NCBI RefSeq assembly: GCF_008642335.1 | Contig: NZ_CP029191.1 | Location: 3,162,001-3,226,000 of the forward strand | Direction of reading: 5' to 3' | Source: Streptomyces venezuelae | Lineage (GTDB): Bacteria; Actinomycetota; Actinomycetes; Streptomycetales; Streptomycetaceae | DNA: 64,000 nt | The notes under the pieces: generated by a model | Told to the model about the DNA's origin: nothing | The model's database searches: none | Seen by the model: the letters and a program-made list of their open reading frames with translations, nothing else | Translations under genes and position numbers: made by a program | Shown here: positions 1 through 8,771 of the stretch, one piece after another | Layout of the letters: every line of letters starts with the position of its first letter | Numbering within the stretch: position 1 is the stretch's first letter

Positions 1-722
1 AGCTCAAGTCGAACGACACCCTCACCAGCCCGAAGAAGATGATCGACCTCGCGGAGGCCGGCACCGAGGCTCTCACCGTCGACTCCAAGATCGCCGACAT
101 AATGAAGCTCAAGAGCCTCGGCATGGAGCTCGGCAAGCTCGACATGAAGAACCTGAGCTTCGCCACGGTGCCGGTCATCGACAACCCGGCCGAGACGGTC
201 CACACCACGGTCGTGCCGGACCCGACCAAGGCCGAGCAGCTGTTCGCGATGATGCGCGCCGACCAGTCGCTCACCGTGGTGAAGAAGAAGGAGAAGAAGG
301 AGAAGGCCGCGGTGGCCGCCCGGCTCAAGGGCCCCAAGGCCGACGCCTCCGAGGTGCGCGTCGACATCTACAACGGCAGCGGGAAGACGGGCGCCGCTCA
401 GACAACTCTCACGTGGCTGCAGAACACTGAGGGCGTGCTCAAGTCCAGCCAGCTGGGGAACGCGCCCTCGGACATCAAGAAGACGACGCTCGAGTACGCG
501 CCTGACCAGGCGGACCAGGCCCGTCGGCTCGCCGACATCATGGGCCTGTCCGGTGCCGCCCTCAAGCCGGGCAAGAGCGAGAAGAACGCACAGGGCCTCC
601 CGGCCATGAAGCTGACGCTCGGCGGAGACTTCAAGGGCGCGGGGGTGCCCATTGATGCCTCTTCGAAGGCACCGAAGGACATCAAGAAGGTCGGAGCGGA
701 CAAGGTTATGTGCGCCAAGTGA
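1..722 (+). CDS. LCP family protein, C-terminal part (left edge truncates it)
   Basis: The reading frame is open from the first bases of the window, so only the C-terminal ~240 residues are present. The first part (LKSNDTLTSPKKMIDLAEAG, TEALTVD, then FATVPV) matches the end of the LytR-CpsA-Psr catalytic domain. From about position 355 comes a LytR_C domain (VRVDIYNGSG start), typical of actinobacterial LCP proteins. LCP enzymes are membrane-bound phosphotransferases that attach glycopolymers such as teichoic acids or arabinogalactan to peptidoglycan outside the membrane. Three more LCP genes follow within 7 kb. The catalytic residues lie outside the window, so activity cannot be judged here. 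Family assignment is firm; substrate is unknown. Confidence 0.85.
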   Translation, partial: LKSNDTLTSPKKMIDLAEAGTEALTVDSKIADIMKLKSLGMELGKLDMKNLSFATVPVIDNPAETVHTTVVPDPTKAEQLFAMMRADQSLTVVKKKEKKEKAAVAARLKGPKADASEVRVDIYNGSGKTGAAQTTLTWLQNTEGVLKSSQLGNAPSDIKKTTLEYAPDQADQARRLADIMGLSGAALKPGKSEKNAQGLPAMKLTLGGDFKGAGVPIDASSKAPKDIKKVGADKVMCAK

Positions 723-728
723 CCTGAA

Positions 729-792
729 GCGGTCGTTCTGCGTCTAACAACGCGCCAAGGCGTCCGGCGTCAAGGCACCGCGGAACGACCGC
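729..792. terminator. Inverted repeat between two LCP genes
   Basis: Arms GCGGTCGTTCTGCG (729-742) and CGCGGAACGACCGC (779-792) pair at 13 of 14 positions around a 36-base loop, just after the stop of the first LCP gene. It probably ends or attenuates transcription before the next LCP gene. The long loop makes a simple intrinsic terminator less certain. Confidence 0.5.
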
Positions 793-823
793 AGTTCATG
801 AATGGGGCGGGGAGGGGCTGGGG

Positions 824-2539
824 ATGAGGCAGAACAGCGTGCGCAAGGAGGGGGCGCGACAACGCGCTCCGCACGCAAGTGATCACGGCTGGGACGAGAG
901 CAAGGGCGAGAGCAGGGACGAGGTCCCGGACGAAGGCTCTCGCAAGGCCGCTCGTGAGGGCCGGGGTCGCTCCGCGAAGGCGTCGAAAGGCGGCGGCGAA
1001 CCCCCTGAGGGCAGCGCCAGGCACCGGCGCGGCTCGCGCGGCGGGGCACGTCCACCGCGCCGCAAGCGCCGTGTCCTGCGCTGGTCGGCGACGATCCTGT
1101 CGGTCCTGATACTCGGCACGGCCGGCGCCGGATACCTCTACTACCAGCACCTCAACAGCAACCTCGAGACGGACGACCTGAACCTCGGCGAGCACCGGGC
1201 CCCCGAGCCCACGCCCAACGCCGCGGGCCAGACCCCGATGAACATCCTGCTCATCGGGTCGGACGCACGGGACTCCAAGGCGAACCAGAAGCTCGGCGGC
1301 GCCAAGGACACGTTCGGTTCCCCGCCCCTCGCGGACGTGCAGATGCTGCTGCACCTCTCGGCCGACCGCAGCAACATGTCGGTCGTCAGCATGCCGCGCG
1401 ACACCCTGCTGCAGATCCCCAAGTGCACCGACCCGGACGACGGCAAGGTCTATCCGGAGACCGGCCCGAAGTACATGACGAACGAGTCCCTGGGCCGCGG
1501 CGGCCCCGGCTGCACGGTCGCCACCTGGGAGAAGCTCACCAACATCCACATCGACCACTTCATGATGGTCGACTTCGCGGGTGTGGTCTCCATGGCGGAC
1601 GCCATCGGCGGCGTACCGGTCTGCGTGGACAAGAACATCCACTCGCGCACCAGGGAGGGCAAGGGCTCGGGTCTGAAGCTGAAGAAGGGCACCACGGAGA
1701 TCCAGGGCGAACAGGCCCTGCAGTGGCTGCGCACCCGCTACGGCTTCGAGGGCGGCACCGACATCAGCCGCGCCAAGGCCCAGCACATGTACATGAACGC
1801 GCTGGTCCGCAAGCTCCGCGAGAACACCGGCCTGACCAGCCCCAACCAGCTGCGCAAGCTCGCCGAGGAGGCGACGAACGCGCTGACGGTGGACGACGGC
1901 CTGGGCAGCCCCAAGAAGCTGTACGACCTGGGCAACGAGCTCAAGAAGGTCTCGCCGGGCCGTACGACGATGACCACCATGCCGTTCGACTACGCGGGCG
2001 CGCGCGTCGTCCCCAAGCCCGACGACGCGGAGCAGCTGTTCCGGCTGGTCCGCGACGACATCGCGCTGGACGGCAAGGGCAAGAAGAAGAAGGCCAAGGA
2101 GAAGCCGTCGGACGACCCGGCCGCCGCGGACGGCGAGATCGCGGTGCAGGTCCAGAACGGCACGCGCAGCACCACGGAGCCGCCGGTCAGCGGCCGCGCC
2201 TCCACGGTGGCCCAGCTCCTCGCGGGCAAGGGCTTCAAGAAGGCGACGCCGGACTCCACGGCGGCGCTGTCCGAGGAGAAGACGGTCGTCCGCTTCCCCA
2301 GCAAGGACCTGGAGGGCGACGCCCAGCGGATCGCCAAGTCCCTCGGGCTGCCGCTGAGCGCGGCGAAGAAGTCGACGGACGTGTCGGGGGTGACGCTGAT
2401 CGTCGGCGCCGACTGGCGCGAGGGCGACGCTCCGCCCAAGGGGAAGAAGAAGGACGACACGACGCCGGACTCCGCGGACGCGCTCAGCGGGTCCGACAAG
2501 AAGGCGTGCATGAAGGTCGATCCGAACTTCACCTGGTAA
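824..2539 (+). CDS. LCP family glycopolymer transferase with LytR_C domain
   Basis: 571 residues. The order is a long, basic, Ser/Gly/Arg-rich cytoplasmic N-terminus (about 1-86), one membrane helix (about 87-108), an extracytoplasmic LCP domain (NILLIGSDARD, VVSMPRDTLL, ALQWLRTRYGFEGGTDISRA) and a C-terminal LytR_C domain (from EIAVQVQNGT near residue 438). The conserved Asp/Arg motifs that bind the polyprenyl pyrophosphate substrate are visible, so it looks active. LCP enzymes transfer lipid-linked wall polymers to peptidoglycan. The ATG has a strong upstream GGGGAGGGG. It lies between another LCP gene and a convergent glycosyltransferase, which supports a wall-polymer role. The exact polymer is unknown. 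Confidence 0.92.
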   Translation: MRQNSVRKEGARQRAPHASDHGWDESKGESRDEVPDEGSRKAAREGRGRSAKASKGGGEPPEGSARHRRGSRGGARPPRRKRRVLRWSATILSVLILGTAGAGYLYYQHLNSNLETDDLNLGEHRAPEPTPNAAGQTPMNILLIGSDARDSKANQKLGGAKDTFGSPPLADVQMLLHLSADRSNMSVVSMPRDTLLQIPKCTDPDDGKVYPETGPKYMTNESLGRGGPGCTVATWEKLTNIHIDHFMMVDFAGVVSMADAIGGVPVCVDKNIHSRTREGKGSGLKLKKGTTEIQGEQALQWLRTRYGFEGGTDISRAKAQHMYMNALVRKLRENTGLTSPNQLRKLAEEATNALTVDDGLGSPKKLYDLGNELKKVSPGRTTMTTMPFDYAGARVVPKPDDAEQLFRLVRDDIALDGKGKKKKAKEKPSDDPAAADGEIAVQVQNGTRSTTEPPVSGRASTVAQLLAGKGFKKATPDSTAALSEEKTVVRFPSKDLEGDAQRIAKSLGLPLSAAKKSTDVSGVTLIVGADWREGDAPPKGKKKDDTTPDSADALSGSDKKACMKVDPNFTW

Positions 2540-2564
2540 CCGCACGCCGCGGCAGGATGCGCGA

Positions 2565-2591
2565 AGGGCCCCGGCGGCGTGCCGGGGCCCT
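2565..2591. terminator. Bidirectional hairpin terminator
   Basis: A perfect 11-bp stem (AGGGCCCCGGC / GCCGGGGCCCT) with a 5-base loop lies between the convergent LCP gene and glycosyltransferase gene. It is well placed to end both transcripts. Confidence 0.8.
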
Positions 2592-2619
2592 CGTCGTGCG
2601 TATGCCTCTGTAGGGCCGG

Positions 2620-3672
2620 TCAAGCTTCCTGCGGCTCCCTCACCACCGCAGGCCGGCGCGAGGCGATGACCCGCCGGGCCAGCGAGCGCGGGCTCGTGAG
2701 GAAGCCCCAGCCCCACGACATGTGCATGGTCGCGAGGGCCACCGGGATCTGCAGGCGTGCCTTCAGGGGCAGGCCCTTGCCCGCGGGGACGGACCCGGCG
2801 GTGATGGCCGCGAGGTAGCCGCCGGGGATCACGAAGCCCCACGGCGTGAGGGCCGCGCCCACGACGACGCCCGCGGCGATCGCGCAGACCGCGGTCGGCG
2901 GCGCGAGGTAGCGGAGGTTGATGGAGCCTTCGTGGTAGCGGGCGACGACGTGGCGCCACCGGCCGTAGTCCCTGTACTGCTTGGCGAGCGCCCGCACGCT
3001 CGGCCGCGGGCGGTACGAGACCTTCAGCTCGGGCGAGAACCAGATCATGCCGCCGGCCTCGCGGATGCGGAAGTTCAGCTCCCAGTCCTGGGCGCGGATG
3101 AACTCTTCGTTGTACCCGCCCTGCTGCTCCAGGGCCTCGCGGCGGAACACGCCCAGGTAGACCGTCTCGGCCTCCTGTGCGTCGCCGCCCGTGTGGAAGG
3201 CGGCGTTGCCCACGCCGATCTTCGAGGTCATGGCGGCGGCGACCGCGTGCTCCCAGTCGTTCTGTCCCTCGGCGTGCATGATGCCGCCGACGTTCATCGC
3301 GCCGGTCTCCTCCAGGAGGCGGACGGCCGTCGTGATGTAGCCGGGCGAGAGCGCGGCGTGGCCGTCGACGCGCACCACGATCGGGTGACGCGAGGCCTTG
3401 ATGGCGGCGTTGAGCGCCGCGGGCGTGCGCCCCGTCGGGTTCGGGACCGTGTGCACCCTTCCCCAGGCATGCGACGCGGTCTCGCGGACCAGCTCGGCGG
3501 CGATCTCGTCCGTGCGGTCGGTCGAGGGGCCGAGCGCGACGACGACCTCCATCTCGCCCGCGTACTCCTGCCGCAGGATCGCGTGCACGGCCTCGCGCAG
3601 ATGCCGTTCCTCGTTGAGGACGGGCATGATCACGGATACGGCCGGCGGCGGCACCTCGGACTTCGCGTTCAT
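2620..3672 (-). CDS. Glycosyltransferase family 2
   Basis: About 350 residues. A GT-A nucleotide-sugar domain occupies the first ~230: SVIMPVLNEERHL start, a VRVDGHAAL stretch as the DXD-like metal site, and RAQDWELNFRI resembling the ED acceptor/base motif. The C-terminus has hydrophobic segments (VCAIAAGVVVGAAL and following) that probably sit in the membrane, with a basic tail. Such enzymes add sugars to lipid-linked precursors at the cytoplasmic face. It is convergent with the upstream LCP gene and divergent from the next one, consistent with making the polymer that LCP enzymes attach. Two adjacent Met codons (3675, 3672) could both start it; the choice is unimportant. Donor sugar unknown. 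Confidence 0.88.
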   Translation of the reverse strand: MNAKSEVPPPAVSVIMPVLNEERHLREAVHAILRQEYAGEMEVVVALGPSTDRTDEIAAELVRETASHAWGRVHTVPNPTGRTPAALNAAIKASRHPIVVRVDGHAALSPGYITTAVRLLEETGAMNVGGIMHAEGQNDWEHAVAAAMTSKIGVGNAAFHTGGDAQEAETVYLGVFRREALEQQGGYNEEFIRAQDWELNFRIREAGGMIWFSPELKVSYRPRPSVRALAKQYRDYGRWRHVVARYHEGSINLRYLAPPTAVCAIAAGVVVGAALTPWGFVIPGGYLAAITAGSVPAGKGLPLKARLQIPVALATMHMSWGWGFLTSPRSLARRVIASRRPAVVREPQEA

Positions 3673-3819
3673 CACGCGTCACGTTACCGCGAACGGGGGA
3701 CACGGGAGCGCGCCGTCCGGGTCGCTACCCCGGGCCGCATTTCGTATGGCCTTACGTTTCTCGGGTTAACCGGCTCGTCCTCACCGGGCCAAGGCCCGTC
3801 TCGCGGAGGTGCCCCGCAC

Positions 3820-5328
3820 GTGCCCACACCGCCCCGCCGCTCCCCCGCCCCGCCACCGCGCCGCCCCCGTCCCCCGGCTCCGAGGGCCGAGCGGGCCGTG
3901 CGGGCCGAGCGGGTCGCCCGGAAGTCCGCGGGGCGGCGGAGACGGCCGCGCTGGGCCATGCGCCTGGCGACCGGCTTCTCCGTGACGGTCCTCGTCGCGG
4001 CCGGTATCGGGCACGCGGTCGTGACGGGCCTGGACACCGGCATCAAGCGGGTCGACGCCTTCCGGGACATGAAGAACAGGCCGGAGCCGGGCAACGGCAT
4101 GAACGTGCTGCTCGTCGGCACCGACGGCCGCGACAAGCTCTCCCCCGAGGACAAGCAGAAGTACCGCCTGGGCGGTGCGCCCTGTCACTGCACGGACACG
4201 ATCATGATCGTGCACATCTCGGAGGACAGGGACCGCGCCAGCGTCGTGAGCCTGCCCCGGGACAGCTACGCCGACCTGCCCGCGCACACCGACAGGAACA
4301 CGCGCGAGAAGCACCACGAGCACCCCAACAAGATCAACGCGGCGTACGCGGAGGGCGGCCCGAACCTCACGGTGCGGACCGTCGAGCACATGACGAAGGT
4401 CAAGATCGACCACTATCTGGAGGTCGACTTCACCAGCTTCATGAAGACCGTGGACGTGCTCGGCGGCGTGGAGATCTGCACGGCACGGCCCCTCCAGGAC
4501 TCGCACACCGGCCTCAACCTGGCCGAGGGCACGCACCTCATGAACGGCGGCGAGGCGCTCCAGTACGTCCGCTCCCGGTACGTCGACGGGGCGTCGGACC
4601 TCGGCCGCATGCAGCGCCAGCAGCGCTTCCTCGCGGCGCTCATCGCCAAGGCGACGGGCAGCGGCGTGCTCCTGAACCCGGTCAAGTTCCGTGACGTGAC
4701 GCTGACGCTGCTCGGCGCGGTCCGCGCGGACAACGGCTTCGGGACGGACGAGATCCTCGACCTCGGGCGGGCGATGCGGGGCTTCTCGCCGTCGTCGTCG
4801 GAGTTCACGACCGTGCCGCTGAGCGACAGGGGGACGAACATCCCGGGCATCGGTTCGACGCTCGTCTGGCATCCGCAGAAGTCGGAGAAGCTGTTCGACG
4901 CGCTGCGCGAGGACCGCCCGCTGGCGGCGCGCCACGGCAAGGGCAGGGCCACCCTGGTCGGCGTCGCACCGCAGCAGATCCGGGTGCAGGTCGACAACGG
5001 CACGGCCGACCCGGGGCTCGGCAAGCGGGTCGACGCGGCGCTGGCCAAGACCGGTTTCCGGACCTCGCAGCTGCCGGGGAACGTGCCGGGAGCGGCGGCC
5101 AGGCCGGTCGAGAGGACCGTCGTCGCGTACGACCCGCGATGGGACCGGTCGGCGAAGGCGCTGGCCACGGCTCTGCCGGGGAGCGAGCTGCGGGAGGTGC
5201 CGGGGCAGGGCGCGACCCTGAAGGTGATCGCTGGGAAGGACTTCAAGGAGGTCCGGCGGGTGCGCGCGGAGGATGTGCGGCAGGGCGAGTTCGGCGCGGT
5301 CACCGGGGACCAGGTGGTCTGCCCCTGA
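3820..5328 (+). CDS. LCP family glycopolymer transferase with LytR_C domain
   Basis: 502 residues from a GTG start preceded by GGAGG (3805-3809) at 10-base spacing. The frame stays open far upstream, but that part is only a shadow of the glycosyltransferase on the other strand. A Pro/Arg-rich cytoplasmic tail (1-47) is followed by a membrane helix (about 48-68), an LCP domain (MNVLLVGTDGRD, ASVVSLPRDSY, ALQYVRSRYVDGASDLGRMQ) and LytR_C (IRVQVDNGT near 387). All core LCP motifs are intact. It probably ligates a wall glycopolymer outside the membrane; paralogue of its neighbours. Confidence 0.92.
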   Translation: MPTPPRRSPAPPPRRPRPPAPRAERAVRAERVARKSAGRRRRPRWAMRLATGFSVTVLVAAGIGHAVVTGLDTGIKRVDAFRDMKNRPEPGNGMNVLLVGTDGRDKLSPEDKQKYRLGGAPCHCTDTIMIVHISEDRDRASVVSLPRDSYADLPAHTDRNTREKHHEHPNKINAAYAEGGPNLTVRTVEHMTKVKIDHYLEVDFTSFMKTVDVLGGVEICTARPLQDSHTGLNLAEGTHLMNGGEALQYVRSRYVDGASDLGRMQRQQRFLAALIAKATGSGVLLNPVKFRDVTLTLLGAVRADNGFGTDEILDLGRAMRGFSPSSSEFTTVPLSDRGTNIPGIGSTLVWHPQKSEKLFDALREDRPLAARHGKGRATLVGVAPQQIRVQVDNGTADPGLGKRVDAALAKTGFRTSQLPGNVPGAAARPVERTVVAYDPRWDRSAKALATALPGSELREVPGQGATLKVIAGKDFKEVRRVRAEDVRQGEFGAVTGDQVVCP

Positions 5329-5361
5329 GACAGGTCAGCGGGTCCGGGGCCGGGGGCCGTC

Positions 5362-5910
5362 TCAGTCGTCGAAGCCCTCGGCCGCGCGGGACTCGCGGAG
5401 CTCCTTGATCGCGCGGCGACGGGCCAGGCGGTGGGTGCGGCGGATCTGGGCCTCCTGGTAGCGGCGGCGGTCGCGGTCGGTCTCGGGGACGACCGGGGGG
5501 ACCGTGCGGGGCTTGCCGTCCGCGTCGACCGCGGCGAAGACGAGGTAGGCGGAGCCGACCTGCTGGGCGGGCGTCGACTCGTTCCAGCGCTCGGCGAGGA
5601 CGCGGACGCCGACCTCCATGGAGCTGCGTCCTGTCCAGTTCACCTGGGCCTTCACATGGACCAGGTCGCCGACCCTGACCGGCTCGAGGAACACCATCTC
5701 GTCCATGGACGCGGTGACGGCGGGGCCGCCGGAGTGGCGTCCGGCGACGGCGCCCGCCGCGTCGTCGACCAGTTTCATGATCACGCCACCGTGCACCGTA
5801 CCGAGGAGGTTGGTGTCGTTGTGGGTCATGATGTGGCTGAGCGTGGTGCGGGATGCCGAGGTCGGCTTGCCCGGAATCTCCGATTCCGAATGGGGAGCCT
5901 GGTCTGTCAT
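5362..5910 (-). CDS. Acyl-CoA thioesterase, hotdog fold
   Basis: 182 residues; the ATG is preceded by GGTGGAGGG. The HNDTNLLGTVHGGVIMKLVD segment is the signature of the YciA/BACH-type acyl-CoA hydrolase family, with the Asn/Asp positions near the thioester site. The rest follows a single hotdog domain (about 15-135) and ends in a long, very basic tail rich in Arg (about 150-182), which is longer than in typical YciA proteins. It should hydrolyse acyl-CoA to free acid and CoA in the cytoplasm. It converges with one LCP gene and diverges from the next, with no obvious operon partner. Acyl chain preference cannot be read from sequence. Confidence 0.88.
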   Translation of the reverse strand: MTDQAPHSESEIPGKPTSASRTTLSHIMTHNDTNLLGTVHGGVIMKLVDDAAGAVAGRHSGGPAVTASMDEMVFLEPVRVGDLVHVKAQVNWTGRSSMEVGVRVLAERWNESTPAQQVGSAYLVFAAVDADGKPRTVPPVVPETDRDRRRYQEAQIRRTHRLARRRAIKELRESRAAEGFDD

Positions 5911-6039
5911 GCCCTCCACCCTATGCCGGACGTGTGACCGCCCCCTCCCCGGCCGCTTTGCATCAGCTCTGCAACAGCCGTGACCCGAATTCCCGACCGC
6001 CCTGTAAGGCGCGGCCCGAAAGACGGCAGACTGGGCCAC

Positions 6040-7398
6040 ATGAGCGATTGGCCTGACGATCAGGGTGGCGGCCGGGGATACGGCCGCGGCAGCGGGAACT
6101 CCCAGCCCGAGGGAGCCCGTGCGATGCGGCACATCCAGCGCGGCCGGCCCTCCAGTCCGGCCGGACCACCGCCCGGCGGGGTCCCGCGGCAGACCGGGTA
6201 CGACGACGGGTACGACGAGCCGCGCGGCAACGGGCAGCCGTACGGCGACGCACGCGACGAGGTCTTCGAGCCGCGCGCCGCGCGCCAGGACCCGTACGCG
6301 CAGAACCAGGGCTACGACAGCGGCTACAACACCGGCCAGGTCTACGGCAGGCCCGGCGCGGGCGACGGCGGCGGCCCCGGCGGCGACGGACGCCCGCCGC
6401 GTGCCCCGCGCCCCGCACCGAACTGGCGCAAGCGGATCAAGTGGACCGCGATCACGCTGGTCAGCGTGCTCGTCGTGACCTCCGTCAGCACGTACTTCTG
6501 GGCCGACTCCAAGCTCAAGCGCGAGGTCGACCTCTCCAAGGTCATCGAGCGGCCCGAGGGCGGCGCGGGCACGAACTACCTGATCGTGGGCTCCGACAGC
6601 CGCGAGGGCATGACCGCCGAGGACAAGAAGAAGCTGCACACCGGCTCCGCCGAGGGCAAGCGCACGGACTCGATGATGATCCTGCACGTCGCGGACGACG
6701 GCGGGAACACGATGATCTCGCTCCCCCGCGACTCGAACGTCACGATCCCCTCGTTCAAGGGCGCCGAGTCCGGCAAGCTCTACCCGAACCAGGGTCGCCA
6801 GACGAAGCTCAACGCGGCGTACGCGGAGGACGGCCCCGAGCTGCTCGTGCGGACCGTCGAGTACAACACCGGCCTCAAGATCGACCACTACGCGGAGATC
6901 GGTTTCGGCGGCTTCGCCAAGATCGTGGACGCCGTCGGCGGCGTCGAGATGGACATCCCCAAGGCCTTCAAGGACAAGTGGTCGGGCGCCGACTTCGAGA
7001 AGGGCAAGCAGACGCTCGACGGCCAGGAGGCCCTGGCCTTCGTCCGCACCCGGCACGCCTTCTCCAGCGACCTGGACCGTACGAAGAACCAGCAGAAGTT
7101 CCTCGCGGCCCTGGCCCACCAGGCGGCGACGCCCGGCACGGTCCTGAACCCGTTCAAGCTCTACCCGACGATGGGCGCGGGCCTGGACACGCTGGTCGTC
7201 GACAAGGACATGGGCCTGTTCGACGTGGCCTCCATGTTCTGGGCGATGAAGGGCGTGACCGGCGGCGACGGCAAGTCGATGAACATGCCGATCTCGGGCT
7301 CCGTCGGCGGCAACCTCGTCTGGGACAAGGCCAAGGTCAAGCAGCTCGTCAAGGAGCTCAACAACGACGAGAAGGTGACGGTCTCGGACAACCGGTGA
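6040..7398 (+). CDS. LCP family glycopolymer transferase without LytR_C
   Basis: 452 residues from ATG 6040. An in-frame ATG 60 bases upstream would add 20 residues that do not look like family sequence. The first ~127 residues are cytoplasmic, Gly/Tyr/Gln/Arg-rich and low in complexity (repeated YDDGYD, YDSGYN-like stretches). A membrane helix (about 134-152) and a complete LCP domain follow (NYLIVGSDSREG, TMISLPRDSNV, ALAFVRTRHAFSSDLDRTKN). Unlike its three neighbours it stops soon after the LCP domain and lacks LytR_C, so the four copies are not simply interchangeable. Probable wall-polymer ligase. A strong terminator follows. Confidence 0.92.
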   Translation: MSDWPDDQGGGRGYGRGSGNSQPEGARAMRHIQRGRPSSPAGPPPGGVPRQTGYDDGYDEPRGNGQPYGDARDEVFEPRAARQDPYAQNQGYDSGYNTGQVYGRPGAGDGGGPGGDGRPPRAPRPAPNWRKRIKWTAITLVSVLVVTSVSTYFWADSKLKREVDLSKVIERPEGGAGTNYLIVGSDSREGMTAEDKKKLHTGSAEGKRTDSMMILHVADDGGNTMISLPRDSNVTIPSFKGAESGKLYPNQGRQTKLNAAYAEDGPELLVRTVEYNTGLKIDHYAEIGFGGFAKIVDAVGGVEMDIPKAFKDKWSGADFEKGKQTLDGQEALAFVRTRHAFSSDLDRTKNQQKFLAALAHQAATPGTVLNPFKLYPTMGAGLDTLVVDKDMGLFDVASMFWAMKGVTGGDGKSMNMPISGSVGGNLVWDKAKVKQLVKELNNDEKVTVSDNR

Positions 7399-7419
7399 CG
7401 CCGTCGACCGCGCGCGTGT

Positions 7420-7457
7420 GAGAGGGCCCCGCCGATCCGGGTCGGCGGGGCCCTCTC
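7420..7457. terminator. Intrinsic-type hairpin terminator after LCP gene
   Basis: A perfect 16-bp GC-rich stem (GAGAGGGCCCCGCCGA and its complement) with a 6-base loop lies 21 bases after the LCP stop codon. Confidence 0.88.
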
Positions 7458-7570
7458 GCGTACCGCGACGGCCGCTCCGTACCCCGAACGCTCCGTCCGC
7501 CGCGAAGCCGTGGCCGTGCCGTGCCACGGTTTATTCGAACTGCCACCCGCCGACGTCCGGAGCACCTGCC

Positions 7571-8716
7571 ATGGCAGACCTGCAGGAGGAATTCAGCCCC
7601 ACCGCCGAAGCGGGGGCGCTCGACCAGGCCCTCGTCCCGCCCGACCCCGTGCCCGACCCCACCGACCCCGCGACCGCGACCGCGCCGGGACCGGAGACCG
7701 TCCGCTGCGCGTCCCCCGCGGACCGGGCCCGCGCCCTGCTCGCCGCCCACCCCGTCGCCGACGGCTACAGCGGCCTGCCGTGGGCCCTGCGCGAGCTGCC
7801 CTGGCACGACTTCGAGACCGGCGACAGCGGCCTGGAGGGCGACGTGCCGCGGCTGCGCGCCGGCCGGGTCGGCGCGCAGTTCTGGTCGGTGCACGTGCCC
7901 GACGGGCCGAGCGGCGACCGCACCGTCCGCACGACGCTCGAACAGATCGACCTCGTCAAGCACGTCGTCGCCACCCACTCCGACGACCTGCGGCTCGCCC
8001 GCAACGCGTCGGAGACCGCCGACGCCCGCAACTGCGGCCGCATCGCCACCCTGATCGGCCCGGCCCGTGGCGCCGCGCTCGGCGACTCGCTGGGCACGCT
8101 GCGGGCGCTGCACAGCCTGGGCCTGTGCGTGGTCACGCTCTGCGGGACGTCGTGGGCGGGCGAGGGCGGTCTGACGCCGTTCGGCGAGGAGGTCGTCAGG
8201 GAGATGAACCGGCTCGGGGTCCTCGCGGACCTGTCCGGCGCCTCCGAGGTGACGGCGCGGCGGGTCCTCGCCGTCTCCAAGGCCCCGGTGGTCTTCATGC
8301 GCTCGGGGGCCCGCGCCCTGTACGACCATCCGGCGAACCTCTCCGACGGTCTCCTCGCGGCGGTGGGCGCCGCCAAGGGCCTGGTCCTCGTCCCGCTCGC
8401 CGTGGGGCGGACGGGGCCCACGGTGCGCACGGTGGCGGACCACCTCGACCACGTGCGGCGGGTCGCGGGTCCGGAGTGCGTCGGGATCTCCGGCACGCAC
8501 GACACGCTGGAGCCGCACCCGGAGGGCCTCGCGGACCCGTCGGGTCACCCGCGGCTGATCGCGGAGCTCGTCGAACGCGGCTGGCCCGAGGCCGACGTGG
8601 CGCTGCTCACCTGGGGCAACGTGCAACGCGCCCTGCGCGGGGCGGACTTCACCGCGCGGGCCACGCGGGAGCGGCGCTCCGCGTCGACGGCGACGATAGA
8701 CCGACTGGACGGGTGA
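7571..8716 (+). CDS. Peptidase M19 (renal dipeptidase)-like protein lacking the zinc ligands
   Basis: 381 residues, clearly homologous along its length to the intact M19 dipeptidase at 12034-13236 (shared PWALRE, [13 protein letters not shown], SLxTLRALHxLG, VVREMNRxG, DHPxN). Every residue expected to bind the two zinc ions is changed: the DGHND motif reads DGYSG (Tyr66, Gly68), the bridging Glu in GAEGG is Ala, DLSH is DLSG, FSHSS is FMRSG, and GGDYDG is SGTHDT. It should therefore not be a metallo-dipeptidase. It has a ~50-residue Pro/Ala/Asp-rich N-terminal extension. The frame is intact and good coding sequence, which argues for a kept, non-hydrolytic role (binding or regulatory, inferred). 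It stands alone after a terminator. Confidence 0.85.
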   Translation: MADLQEEFSPTAEAGALDQALVPPDPVPDPTDPATATAPGPETVRCASPADRARALLAAHPVADGYSGLPWALRELPWHDFETGDSGLEGDVPRLRAGRVGAQFWSVHVPDGPSGDRTVRTTLEQIDLVKHVVATHSDDLRLARNASETADARNCGRIATLIGPARGAALGDSLGTLRALHSLGLCVVTLCGTSWAGEGGLTPFGEEVVREMNRLGVLADLSGASEVTARRVLAVSKAPVVFMRSGARALYDHPANLSDGLLAAVGAAKGLVLVPLAVGRTGPTVRTVADHLDHVRRVAGPECVGISGTHDTLEPHPEGLADPSGHPRLIAELVERGWPEADVALLTWGNVQRALRGADFTARATRERRSASTATIDRLDG

Positions 8717-8771
8717 ACCACGCCCAGCCGGTCCGGTCCGATCAGGTCCGGTCCGATCCGGCCCTCCGTCG

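Noticed and set aside
770..3703. Very long minus-strand open frame (977 codons) over the LCP and glycosyltransferase genes
   Set aside because: Low-complexity Arg/Gly/Ala translation, mirror of real genes on the other frames; a high-GC shadow.
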